From NCBI GenBank assembly GCA_903847405.1, contig CAINDP010000193.1:1-64000 (forward strand): a DNA stretch of 64,000 nt. Reading direction: 5' to 3'. This document shows positions 19,712 to 28,739 of this stretch, piece after piece. Numbering within the stretch: position 1 is the first letter of the stretch; each line of letters starts with the position of its first letter. Below the pieces are notes generated by a model. It was not told the DNA's origin, ran no database searches, and saw only the letters and a list, made by a program, of their open reading frames with translations. Source of the DNA: an uncultured Myxococcales bacterium. GTDB taxonomy: Bacteria > Myxococcota_A > UBA9042 > DTJE01. The position numbers and the translations under genes are program-made.

Positions 19712-20155
19712 TCAGAAGAGGGAGTCAGCGGGCAGGCCATCGCTTTCGATGCCGCCCAGGATCAGGAAGTCCAGTTCGATCTCGGCCTTCTCGGCGCCCT
19801 GGTCGATGCCGAAACCCCGGTGCTTGAACCGCACCTGGTGCAGCACGTCGGTGGTCAGCGGCCCCAGGTCGGGCTTGTAGGCCACCATGACCTCGGACAG
19901 CGGCAGGCCGTAGAAGCCCTTCACCTTGAGCAGCTTGGCCTGCACGACCAGGCGCAGGTACTCGGCTCGCAGCAAGGTCATCTTGCCCTCGCCTTTGTAG
20001 TTCCCGCGGCCCTCGGCCACCGGCATGGAACCGTGGCCGTATACCTCCTTGACCTCCTTGTCGTCGGAGTACTCGATCTTGGTGATGCCGATGGCGATGC
20101 CGGTCGACAGCATCACGTTCGTAGATTCCCAGTCGTAGTTGATCTGGTTGACCAT
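19712..20155 (-). CDS. Tail tube protein (Mu gpM-like)
   Basis: 147 aa; NQINYDWESTNVMLSTGIAIGITKIEYSDDKEVKEVYGHGSMPVAEGRGNYKGEGKMTLL. Confidence 0.75.
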   Translation of the reverse strand: MVNQINYDWESTNVMLSTGIAIGITKIEYSDDKEVKEVYGHGSMPVAEGRGNYKGEGKMTLLRAEYLRLVVQAKLLKVKGFYGLPLSEVMVAYKPDLGPLTTDVLHQVRFKHRGFGIDQGAEKAEIELDFLILGGIESDGLPADSLF

Positions 20156-20171
20156 CGTGTCCTCCCCGCGG

Positions 20172-20191
20172 ACCAGGTCGTGACCTGGTCA
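20172..20191. promoter_or_regulatory. Perfect inverted repeat between sheath and tube genes (GACCAGGTC-GT-GACCTGGTC)
   Basis: 9-bp perfect arms, 2-bp spacer, intergenic. Confidence 0.6.
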
Positions 20192-20202
20192 GCCTCCAGC
20201 GC

Positions 20203-21600
20203 CTACCCCGCGAAGGGGTTCACGAACCCGATCTCGACCTCGATCTCTCGGGCCTTCGGCATCGGCGTAATACCGATCTTCACGCGAACCTTGCCGGTGG
20301 ACAGCACGTCCTGGCCCGCGGGGATGGTGACCCGGGCGGCGTACATGACGCGCTCGGACACCTTCCGCTTCAGGGGCGCCTCGCACCGCACGCGCAGGTC
20401 TTCCAGCCCGATCTCGTCGGCGTCGCCCTGGATGCGCTGCAGGCCCGCCAGGCGAACATCGCGGCTGCACGCGTCGATGAGGCGGCGCCAGTGAATCCAG
20501 CGGTAGTCAGACGCGTTGTCGACGAGCATCCGCCCGCCCATCACGTAGACGCCTCCGAGCCCGTTGTAGGTTCCGAGCGTCGTGAAGTGCGCGGTATCCA
20601 GCAGCGTGATGTGGCCCGCGTTCAGGAGCGGATCGCCGTTCGCATCGAGCGGCCCGATGCCGTCCACCGGCAGCGGTCCCTGGGCCACCTCACCGGGCTC
20701 CGTCGACAGCTTCGGCAGACCCGAGATCCAACCCGCCAGGATCCCGCCGGCGTTGCGCTCGGACGAGCCGACGATCACCGTCGACGGAACGACAGCGACG
20801 TTCGGAAGCGACACGGCGACCGCCTCGGCCAGGCGGGCCTGCACGAACGTGTCGATGGTCTGCGTCTCGGGATCGAACGCGGCCGTCTCGCAGATGAACC
20901 AGACGAAGGTGCCCTTCGCCTTCAGCCCATCGGCCACTGCCTGCAGCGCGACCCAGACGGACGAATCCGTGGGCCCGACGATGTGGAAGTACTCCACGCC
21001 GTAGTTGCCGCGGATGACCGCTTCCACGGCCGCCACGATCGCATCGATCGTGTTGCCGACGCCGGCGGTCGTGGTGACGCTCAGGGACGCGCCTTCCATG
21101 AACGAATCTTCGATCGGGTCGCCTTCCGCAAACGCCAGCGTGACGCTCGTGCCGGGAACCGCGAACGACGCCTGCACCGTGGTCAGGTCCGACCAGGCGC
21201 CGCCGTTGAGGCGCCACCGGAACGTCGCCTCGTTCAGGCCGCCGGACGACAGGAACTCCACTTCGATCACCTGGATGGTGGTCGAGCTTCCGGCCGCCGT
21301 CACGGTCCCGGTCGACCCGGCAACCTGGTCCCACGCCGGCGCGCCGACCTCGCCGCCCGCGCCGGCGGCCATCCGCGTCGCCACGATCATCTTGGCCCCG
21401 GCCTTGAGGGCGTCGCGCAGCGCGGCCGCCAGCGGCCCCGTGCCGCACTGGGCGGCGACCTTGTCGCTGTCGACCATGACGATCGGACTGTTCGGGGTGC
21501 CCAGGGCGGACAGGCCGATCTGGGCGAAGAGGCCCGCCTGGAACTCGGACGGCAGGTTCATCTGGCCGTCCTGCTGAAGGATCTTGACGTCGGGCAGCAT
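20203..21600 (-). CDS. Tail sheath protein (Mu gpL-like, DUF2586 type)
   Basis: 465 aa; LPDVKILQQDGQMNLPSEFQAGLFAQIGLSALGTPNSPIVMVDSD...GGVYVMGGRMLVDNASDYRWIHWRRLIDA. Confidence 0.75.
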   Translation of the reverse strand: MLPDVKILQQDGQMNLPSEFQAGLFAQIGLSALGTPNSPIVMVDSDKVAAQCGTGPLAAALRDALKAGAKMIVATRMAAGAGGEVGAPAWDQVAGSTGTVTAAGSSTTIQVIEVEFLSSGGLNEATFRWRLNGGAWSDLTTVQASFAVPGTSVTLAFAEGDPIEDSFMEGASLSVTTTAGVGNTIDAIVAAVEAVIRGNYGVEYFHIVGPTDSSVWVALQAVADGLKAKGTFVWFICETAAFDPETQTIDTFVQARLAEAVAVSLPNVAVVPSTVIVGSSERNAGGILAGWISGLPKLSTEPGEVAQGPLPVDGIGPLDANGDPLLNAGHITLLDTAHFTTLGTYNGLGGVYVMGGRMLVDNASDYRWIHWRRLIDACSRDVRLAGLQRIQGDADEIGLEDLRVRCEAPLKRKVSERVMYAARVTIPAGQDVLSTGKVRVKIGITPMPKAREIEVEIGFVNPFAG

Positions 21601-21609
21601 GCTCCCTCC

Positions 21610-21810
21610 TCAGCCCACCGGGCCGTTGCGCCAGGCCGCGAGCGCCTGCAGGAAATCGACCTCGGCCAGCATCTTGCCGGCCGCCCACTTCATCCGACGC
21701 CGCAGGCCCACCTGGGCCCACTGGGGCACGTCGTGCCTGATGAACAGGACTTCGACCGTCAGCATCTGCAGCGCCACCTCGGGCGCCGGTTCGCTCGCCT
21801 TCCTTGCCAC
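21610..21810 (-). CDS. Small phage protein (gp38 position)
   Basis: 66 aa, GTG start; between gp37-like and sheath. Confidence 0.5.
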   Translation of the reverse strand: MARKASEPAPEVALQMLTVEVLFIRHDVPQWAQVGLRRRMKWAAGKMLAEVDFLQALAAWRNGPVG

Positions 21811-21826
21811 GTGTTCCTCCCTGCGC

Positions 21827-22321
21827 TCAGGCGCCTTCCACCACGACGGCGCGATACAGCGGGACGGTCTTGTCCCGGTAGACCCCGCCTTCGAACTCCA
21901 GTTGCACGGTCCCTCGCGCGCGATCCATTCCGAGTGCCTTGTTCGGCGCCCAGACCACTGCGCCGCATCGCACCAGCACGCGGTTCCCGGCGCCGTCATC
22001 GAGCCCGGCGGCCGCCGCGAGTTCCAGCGCGTTCACGATCGCCTCGGCCTCGGCCTCGGTCTTGTGCTCGATGCGCACGTCGATGGGCACCGTGCGCTGC
22101 CACACCCGGCGGCGGTATCGACGGACGCCCTGCTCCAGCAGGGTTTCGCTGCCAACCAGGCTGCCGTCGCGCTTCGTGCGCTCCCGGGCGCCCAGCAGGC
22201 AGACGGCGTTCGGAAGGGGCAGATCGCCCGAGGCTTCGGCCGCCTTGTGATGGACGTTGCCGGGGCCCCCGACGAGGGGACCGAGGACCTGCGTCAACCA
22301 CTGGCGGCACGCTTCGATCAC
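21827..22321 (-). CDS. Phage protein, Mu gp37-like
   Basis: 164 aa; conserved position before sheath. Confidence 0.6.
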   Translation of the reverse strand: MIEACRQWLTQVLGPLVGGPGNVHHKAAEASGDLPLPNAVCLLGARERTKRDGSLVGSETLLEQGVRRYRRRVWQRTVPIDVRIEHKTEAEAEAIVNALELAAAAGLDDGAGNRVLVRCGAVVWAPNKALGMDRARGTVQLEFEGGVYRDKTVPLYRAVVVEGA

Positions 22322-22824
22322 AGCCCGGATACCTCCTTCAGGTATTCCGTGATCTCGCCGGTCAGGCGCTCGCGAACGCGCGGCACGATGTCCGTCCCGT
22401 CTGCGGTGACCGGGATGAACGAGCGGCGCGGGATCGTGACCCGCGAGTCCTTTCGTCCAGCCTCGCCGCCGAACTGGTGAATCCGGGCGTACACGACGTC
22501 CGTGCCCTCGACGACCTGGTCATCGTCGGCGTCCGTGTGGATGCTGTTCTTCAGCCGGGCGGTCTGAATGAGGGTCTTGCCGACCTTCTTTCCGTTGGCC
22601 CGCGGCTTGCGTCGTGCCCGCATCTTCTCGACCCGGCCCGACACCGGCCATTCCTCGCCGGCAGGGGACGTGCTGGTCTTGAACGCTTCGGCCGTCTCGT
22701 CCTCGAGGATGGCACCCAGGCGCTCGTTCAGTTCCCCGAAGTCCAGGCGCGACCAGTCGCGAATCCCATCGAGGGCTCCACGGAAGTCGCCCTGAAGACC
22801 GCAGCGAAGAGAAGAGCCTGCCAT
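22318..22824 (-). CDS. Virion morphogenesis protein (gpG-like)
   Basis: 168 aa; FKTSTSPAGEEWPVSGR, TARLKNSIHTDADDDQVVEGTDVVYARIHQFGGEAGRK. Confidence 0.8.
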   Translation of the reverse strand: MAGSSLRCGLQGDFRGALDGIRDWSRLDFGELNERLGAILEDETAEAFKTSTSPAGEEWPVSGRVEKMRARRKPRANGKKVGKTLIQTARLKNSIHTDADDDQVVEGTDVVYARIHQFGGEAGRKDSRVTIPRRSFIPVTADGTDIVPRVRERLTGEITEYLKEVSGL

Positions 22825-23255
22825 CAGAAGCCCTCCATCGTCGATCGGTCGAACATCCGCGCCGGCGCCACCATGACGGACATCTGGTCGCCCTGGGGCG
22901 CCGGCGTCGACACGCCGATGGTGGCGTCCCCCTTGGCGACGCTCTTCAGCCAGGCCACGGCGTCCTTGTAGGCGCTCGCCCAGGAGGCGTCCGCGGAGTC
23001 GGGGTCATAGCCATGGGCCAGGAAGAGCCGGTACAGGGCGATGTCGATCGCCCGGGTCTTCACGATGGCGGGGGCCGGATTGAAGGGGACCGTGAAGCGC
23101 GTCGACGCGTAGGAGTCGATCTCCGCGCCGGCGTCGTCGATCGCCTGGGCGACACGCTGCTCGTTGACCAGGCCGGCGTTCTCCCGGTCGGTGAGGCTGC
23201 GCAGCAGGTCCTCTCCGATCCGGTCCACCAGGTCCTGACGCATGCAGTAGGCCAC
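22824..23255 (-). CDS. DUF1320 family (Mu gp36-like)
   Basis: MAYCMRQDLVDRIGEDLLRSLTDRENAGLVNEQRVAQAIDDAGAEIDSYAS. Confidence 0.8.
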   Translation of the reverse strand: MAYCMRQDLVDRIGEDLLRSLTDRENAGLVNEQRVAQAIDDAGAEIDSYASTRFTVPFNPAPAIVKTRAIDIALYRLFLAHGYDPDSADASWASAYKDAVAWLKSVAKGDATIGVSTPAPQGDQMSVMVAPARMFDRSTMEGF

Positions 23256-23288
23256 GGGATCCCCCGGGTTGCGGTTCGTGGTGCGGAA

Positions 23289-23507
23289 CTACTCGGCGGC
23301 CTTCTTGGAGCCCTTCTTGGCGGTTGCCTCGGCGGCATCGCCCGCCTCGGGCGGCTCGGCCACGTCCGTGCTGACCAGCATCGGCTCGGCGCGGATGGAC
23401 TTTTCCTGGGCCTTGGTCAGTTCGCCCTTGCGGTAGACCTTGACGCCGGTGTGGGCGATCCCCGCCCGGCGGAACCCGTCCTTCTTCGACACGACCTGCA
23501 GAGCCAT
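23289..23507 (-). CDS. Mu gp35/FluMu HI1506-like small protein
   Basis: 72 aa ending in Lys-rich tail; GIAHTGVKVYRKGELTKAQ. Confidence 0.55.
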   Translation of the reverse strand: MALQVVSKKDGFRRAGIAHTGVKVYRKGELTKAQEKSIRAEPMLVSTDVAEPPEAGDAAEATAKKGSKKAAE

Positions 23508-23640
23508 CTCCAACCTCCCCTCGAAACGTCGTTCAAAAGCCTTCAAAACCCGTTCAAAACCGTTCCTGGCCGATTCGGTGGCCAGGAGGACGTCTGGGCC
23601 GGGAGGAACCGCCTCCCGGCCCAGACGCCACGGTCATCGA

Positions 23641-24552
23641 TCAGCTCTCGCCCTCGCCGGTCGATCCCCAGGCCAACTGCCACAGGCCGTAGGCCGCGTT
23701 GTGCTCGCCGTCGAAGCCGTACACGGCCTGCTTCCGCATGAACATCGCCTCGTCGGTCTCCTGGTCCTTGGCGATGAACTGCGGGGCCTGCTTGATCTGC
23801 ACCACGATCGGGCGAATCTCCCGGCTGCAGTCCAAAACGAACCAGCGCTTCGGGTACTTGGCCAGGCGCCGGGACACCACGACTTCGACGATGTCCTGGT
23901 TGGGGTTCGAGGACCCTTCGATCGTGGAGGACTTGACGGCGCGCCTGGCGGCGTCCGCCAGGGCCGGCCCGACCACCAGGACCGTTCCGCCGACTTCCAG
24001 CGGCTCGCCGGCCTCGGACATCAGACTGCCCATCTGGGCCAGTGCGGCAGCCAGGGCAATGCCCTGCGGGTCGAAGGGGGCCGTCCCCATGTTGGACACG
24101 CTGACGGTCGTTCCGTCGGGCTGCAGCACCGGATGATCGGTATCGAAGAAGTACTGCCCGTCGTAGCAGGGGCGGTTGAAGCCCTCCATCAACAGGTCGT
24201 TGAACAGCTTGTCCGGGTGCTTCGCGAGGGCCTGGGTCCCGTCCATGATGCGCGGCTTGACGATGTTCAGGCGATCGTTCGCGATGTCCTTCATCGGGAC
24301 GCCGATCGTCAACTCGAACGGCTTGGCCCGAACGGTCATGCCGTTGCGCTTCAGGTTCTGGACGACGCGATCGCCGATCCATTCGCGCACGCCGGGCAGT
24401 TCGGCCATGAAGCCGAAGTCGATCTCCTCGGCCGGGTCCGTGATGACCGTGGACAACTTGTTGTAGATCGTCACGGTCGCGACCAGGGTCTGCACGAACA
24501 GCGCCCGGAACGCCCGGTTCGCGGCGTGCAGCTTGTCAGCATTGGTCAACAT
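23641..24552 (-). CDS. Major head subunit (Mu gpT-like)
   Basis: 303 aa; YNKLSTVITDPAEEIDFGFMAELPGVREWIGDR...GFNRPCYDGQYFFDTDHPV...YGLWQLAWGSTG. Confidence 0.9.
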   Translation of the reverse strand: MLTNADKLHAANRAFRALFVQTLVATVTIYNKLSTVITDPAEEIDFGFMAELPGVREWIGDRVVQNLKRNGMTVRAKPFELTIGVPMKDIANDRLNIVKPRIMDGTQALAKHPDKLFNDLLMEGFNRPCYDGQYFFDTDHPVLQPDGTTVSVSNMGTAPFDPQGIALAAALAQMGSLMSEAGEPLEVGGTVLVVGPALADAARRAVKSSTIEGSSNPNQDIVEVVVSRRLAKYPKRWFVLDCSREIRPIVVQIKQAPQFIAKDQETDEAMFMRKQAVYGFDGEHNAAYGLWQLAWGSTGEGES

Positions 24553-24572
24553 CGTGTGCTCCTCCCTTCAGG

Positions 24573-24992
24573 TCAGATGGTGCCGACGTCGACGAAGACG
24601 CCGCCCGCTTCCACGCCCCGGATCCTCCCGGCGATCGAACGCGTCGCCGGGCTCCCGCCGTTCGTCTTGGCCACGGTCGCGTCGTCCACGACGTAGCAGA
24701 GCTGGCCGACATCGGCCTGGGCGATCAGGTCCTCGCCGGCCGAGTTCGAGTAGCGGAACCGCCCCTTCCGGACGATCACGGTCTTGGCGCCGGCCGCGCC
24801 GCCGATGTTGTCGCACAGCTCCTCGCAGCGACCCACGGCCACCAGGCCGGTGGCCTCCTTGCCGGGCACGGCATATCCGCCGTCCAGGACAACCAGCCCT
24901 CCCTGGAAGCACTTCACGTTCGCGCCGACGAGGTAGCCCGTTTCGACGGTGCCCTGCTCGATCGTGTCGCGGTCTTCGGTCAGCGGCGCCAT
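24573..24992 (-). CDS. Head decoration/stabilisation-type protein
   Basis: 139 aa between protease and major capsid; YLVGANVKCFQGGLVVLDGGYAVPG. Confidence 0.55.
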   Translation of the reverse strand: MAPLTEDRDTIEQGTVETGYLVGANVKCFQGGLVVLDGGYAVPGKEATGLVAVGRCEELCDNIGGAAGAKTVIVRKGRFRYSNSAGEDLIAQADVGQLCYVVDDATVAKTNGGSPATRSIAGRIRGVEAGGVFVDVGTI

Positions 24993-24994
24993 CG

Positions 24995-25981
24995 TCACAC
25001 CTCCCCTTCGCACTTCTTGACGAACTCGGGCGTCAGGCCCATCTGCTTGCAGGCGATGACCAGGGCATCGTCCTGCCCGGCGCCGACGACCGGCGCGCGC
25101 CCCTTGGCGACCTGGTCTACCGGCACCACGCGCGGCGCCTTCTCGATGAAGGTCGCGAACGCAACCCGATCGGTCCGCGCCAGCACCAGCATCGAATCCC
25201 GCTGGGCGGGGGTGAACTTCCCGTCGGCCTGGCCCTTGTCGACCAGGTCGAGCGCGTCGCGCTCGTTCAGGCGACGCTGCAGGTCGGCCACGGTTTCGGC
25301 GCTGACGCCTTCCGGCCGCTGCTTCAGCGCCAGCACCGTCCCCTTCAGTTCGGACGGGGTGCCGTCCTTCAGTTCCAGCACCGTCACGGCCTCGTTCCGG
25401 AAGTTCGCGAGCCCCTGCGCGGCGGCGACGATCTGGTCGTCCGTCGCATCGGCGGGCAGCGCGAGCAGCGCCAGCAGCCTGTTCTTCACCATGTCCTCCT
25501 CGTTGAAACCAGCCTTGTTCACGATGGGCTCGGAGCCCAGAATCGCCGGCGCATTGGTCAGTGCCACGGAATGCAGGGCCATCGCGCGCCCGGTGCCTCC
25601 CTGGCGCACCACCACGGGACTGTGAAAGCGGTACTCCTTGTTCACGACCATCTGCGAGGCCTTGGCCGTCCAGTCGATCCGCGCCCAGAGCCCGTCGTCG
25701 CGCCGCTCCAGCGCCTTGATCCAGGCCGCCGCAGGCGCCGTGCCGTCGGGGGACGAGTAGGCGCCGCCGAGGGTCTGGTGCTCGTAGTCGATGACCAGGT
25801 CGTGGCCGAGAGTGGCGAACCAGTCCATCACCATCGCGATGGCCCGGTCGTCCACGATGAAGTCGCCCGCCGTGCTGCGATTCAGGCCCATCGATAGCAG
25901 GTGGACCCACTCCGGAGCCTGCCCTGCATCCGACAGAACCAGGGGCATCACAGTAGAGGGGAAATCGACCCGCTTCATCAT
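24995..25981 (-). CDS. Phage prohead protease/scaffold (Mu gpI/gp32-like)
   Basis: 328 aa; GHDLVIDYEHQTL, Mu I-type protease region. Confidence 0.85.
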   Translation of the reverse strand: MMKRVDFPSTVMPLVLSDAGQAPEWVHLLSMGLNRSTAGDFIVDDRAIAMVMDWFATLGHDLVIDYEHQTLGGAYSSPDGTAPAAAWIKALERRDDGLWARIDWTAKASQMVVNKEYRFHSPVVVRQGGTGRAMALHSVALTNAPAILGSEPIVNKAGFNEEDMVKNRLLALLALPADATDDQIVAAAQGLANFRNEAVTVLELKDGTPSELKGTVLALKQRPEGVSAETVADLQRRLNERDALDLVDKGQADGKFTPAQRDSMLVLARTDRVAFATFIEKAPRVVPVDQVAKGRAPVVGAGQDDALVIACKQMGLTPEFVKKCEGEV

Positions 25982-26011
25982 GGCCTCCGAACGCTATCGT
26001 CCATCAGCCTA

Positions 26012-26025
26012 GACACTTGCGGGCT
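26012..26025 (-). promoter_or_regulatory. Candidate late-promoter element, copy upstream of gpI homologue (AGCCCGCAAGTGTC)
   Basis: 14-bp identity with 35668-35681; intergenic, directly after gp30 stop. Confidence 0.5.
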
Positions 26026-27157
26026 ACGGCTTCGGTCGCTGCCACACGAGGGTGCCGACGCGCTTGCTCTCGATCGCAGGGTCGCCGGAGGGACCGAACT
26101 TCACATCGCGCATCACGCCCCGTTCGATCTCGGCGGCGGCCGACGTGCCGTCTTTCCAGGCCGTGACGACGTGCTTGCGCATACGGATCTGCTGGCCGGT
26201 CGGGTCCACGCACGGCACCAGCCAGACCTCCTGGGCGTCGTCCAGGACGTGCGCCAGGTGGGGCTTCATCAGGTCCTTGTCCGCCAGGTGGCGGGGCACC
26301 ACGATGGCATCGCCCAGGGGGTCGGTCGCGATGACGGACGTGGCGTCACCCGTGAACCCAAGCGCCTTCCGCGATGCAGCGGCGGCAGCAGCTTTGCTCG
26401 CGGCCCTGCGTCCACCAGGTGCCGGCGCCAACCGATCAGCAGGCAGCCCGTCAAGCGCAGGCAGGTCGTACTTCGACGGTCCGCTGAGGCTCTCGATCGG
26501 CGCATAGGCGGAGGTTGCGGATGGGTTCCGCCCGACCAGGCCGCCGAAGAAGTCCTGGCCAGGGTTGTTGTCGAACCCCGGGTCCGGCAGGACCTGCACG
26601 GACGACCCGGATTCCACACGGATGCCGCGGGCCTTCACCATCGACGCCGTCAGTCGGCGCGGCTTGCACCTGCAGTTGAACCCGTTCGGCGGCCACCAGG
26701 TGTTCCAGATGGGATCGTCCGCCGGGTACACGCGGCCGTTCATCGCCTCGTGTTCCGGCCGGGTGTTGCCGTCGTCGACCGCGTCGTACTGGATGAACGG
26801 CGTGGCCGCCTTCGATTCCTGGAGCTTCTGCCAGGCGCCCGCGCCGTAGGCCGTCTGGATGTTCGTGCGGAAGATGGTCTGCACGCGCCAGGCGGTGTCG
26901 CCTTCCCAGCCGGACTGCTTCACCACGTGGCGGATGTCGCGCTTGAAGTCTGCGAACGAAGTGCCCTCGGACACCGCCCGATGCAGCGCCGTGTACACGT
27001 CTGCGACCAGGTCAGCCTTCGCGATGCCGCCGACCACGAACGCCCGGCGGCTCGCCTCGGCGCCCGCGGCGTCCGCCTGGTCGCGGGTCATGGGCACGCG
27101 GCTTTCGAAGTACGCGGTCGCCTCCTCGAAGGGAAGCGGCTTCCAGGCTTCAGCCAT
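26024..27157 (-). CDS. Phage head morphogenesis protein (Mu gp30 / SPP1 gp7-like)
   Basis: 377 aa; RTNIQTAYGAGAWQKLQE...WNTWWPPNGFNCRCKPRRL. Confidence 0.9.
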   Translation of the reverse strand: MAEAWKPLPFEEATAYFESRVPMTRDQADAAGAEASRRAFVVGGIAKADLVADVYTALHRAVSEGTSFADFKRDIRHVVKQSGWEGDTAWRVQTIFRTNIQTAYGAGAWQKLQESKAATPFIQYDAVDDGNTRPEHEAMNGRVYPADDPIWNTWWPPNGFNCRCKPRRLTASMVKARGIRVESGSSVQVLPDPGFDNNPGQDFFGGLVGRNPSATSAYAPIESLSGPSKYDLPALDGLPADRLAPAPGGRRAASKAAAAAASRKALGFTGDATSVIATDPLGDAIVVPRHLADKDLMKPHLAHVLDDAQEVWLVPCVDPTGQQIRMRKHVVTAWKDGTSAAAEIERGVMRDVKFGPSGDPAIESKRVGTLVWQRPKP

Positions 27158-28739
27158 CAGTCCTCCCGCCGAGTCCGGCCATGTGCATGGCCCGGGCCAT
27201 CAGGTTCGAAAGTTCCCACGCCTCCATGCTGGGATACGCGGCCAGCAGTTTGTCGCGCAGGTCGTCGTAGTCGGTCGCGGTCTCCACGGCAGCAAGAAGC
27301 GTGCTGGTCAGGCTGCGAACTGCCCCGGCCGATTCCTCGATCGCCACGTCGCCGAGGTGATTCAGCGCCTCCTGGGTCGGGTCCGTCGTCGCGGGGGCCG
27401 CCTTGTTGACCAGGCTGCCCGGCGGCAGCCGGCGCTTCAGCGGCAACACGTCGTTCGCCGGCGCGTCCGGCGCGCCCACCAGTTCCTCGTCGCCTTCCGG
27501 CGCCGGGATCCCGAACTTCTCGCGCACGTAGGAGGCCGGTACGCGCAGGCGCACCTTCTCGACCAGGATGCCCAACGTCTCCGCCTGGGCCTTCTCGTCC
27601 TCCGGCTCGGCCGAGTCGAACCACAGGTACGGCGTGGCCCGATCGGCCACGTCCCACCCCATGTTGAACCCGACGATCGCGCGGAACAGGTCCCGGCGGA
27701 TCGTTTTGGCCAAAGACGTGGCGTCGGCCTCGATCAGGTCATTCCGAACCTTCGCGTGGGCGTTCCCGGCCAGTGTGCCGGATCCGCTCTGCGCGTCGGA
27801 GCTGGTGGTCTGGCCCAGCACCGTCTTCGACTGTCCGTGCTCGCACCAGGTGATCATCTTTTCGAAGACGTCCGCGCTGGATCCGCCCTGGCTCTTTCCC
27901 GCCAGGATGAATTCGATGCTGGCCGTGTCTGGGATGATGCCGGCGGCGTTCGAGGCGATCGACACGAGCGCCTCCAGCAGCGAGGTCTTCTCGTCCGGAG
28001 TCGCGTTCGTCGGGTACTTGCCGAGCCGCAGAGGAATCCCGTAGGTCTCGCAGTACTGCATCCAGTCCTTGATGCTGTACGCCTTGAACAAATACAACCA
28101 GGCGCAGGTGCGCAGGAGGCCGGCCCGCGACGGCCACCCCGACCGACCCTTGTGCACGTGGACGAGGAATTTGTTCGCGGGCAGAACCTCGCCGTCCTGC
28201 GGCTCTTTGTCCGTCAGCAGCCTGGGCACGTTTCCCGTCCACACGAACCGCTGAGGCTCGACCCAGGTGACCCCCGTCGGCATGACGTCGGCGGCGATGC
28301 GCCACTGGATCTCGGCGATGCTGTAGCCCTTGCCCAGCGCGTCCAGCAGGTCCGTGATGAGGTCCTCCACGTCCAAGCCGTCCATCGCGCGCTGGCACAG
28401 AGCAGAGGCTTCGGCGGCCTCCTTGGCGGCCGCCTTGTCGCCCGGTTCGGTCGGGCACGGCTTCACGTCCCAGGGCAGGCCCATGACCGCCAGGACGCGC
28501 GTCTGGAACAGCGACGCTAGGTGCGCGTCCTTTTCCTGCATCTCCATACCCAGTTCGCAGAACCGGGTCATCTTGCCTTCGTCGGCCTCCTGGAGGATCG
28601 ACGTCAGCCGCTCGGGCGTCAGCCCGCGCGACGGGTACGTGAGCGACTGGCCCTGCACCGGGGCCACCGCTACCAAGTTCGCGTCCGGACGACGCGTCGT
28701 CTCCATCACCCGGCCGCACTGGTCCACGATGGTTCCCAT
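27150..28739 (-). CDS. Portal protein, DUF935 family (Mu gp29)
   Basis: 529 aa; SLFQTRVLAVMGLPWDVKP...IAEIQWRI...WLYLFKAYSIKDWMQYCETYGIPLRLGKYP. Confidence 0.9.
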   Translation of the reverse strand: MGTIVDQCGRVMETTRRPDANLVAVAPVQGQSLTYPSRGLTPERLTSILQEADEGKMTRFCELGMEMQEKDAHLASLFQTRVLAVMGLPWDVKPCPTEPGDKAAAKEAAEASALCQRAMDGLDVEDLITDLLDALGKGYSIAEIQWRIAADVMPTGVTWVEPQRFVWTGNVPRLLTDKEPQDGEVLPANKFLVHVHKGRSGWPSRAGLLRTCAWLYLFKAYSIKDWMQYCETYGIPLRLGKYPTNATPDEKTSLLEALVSIASNAAGIIPDTASIEFILAGKSQGGSSADVFEKMITWCEHGQSKTVLGQTTSSDAQSGSGTLAGNAHAKVRNDLIEADATSLAKTIRRDLFRAIVGFNMGWDVADRATPYLWFDSAEPEDEKAQAETLGILVEKVRLRVPASYVREKFGIPAPEGDEELVGAPDAPANDVLPLKRRLPPGSLVNKAAPATTDPTQEALNHLGDVAIEESAGAVRSLTSTLLAAVETATDYDDLRDKLLAAYPSMEAWELSNLMARAMHMAGLGGRTDG

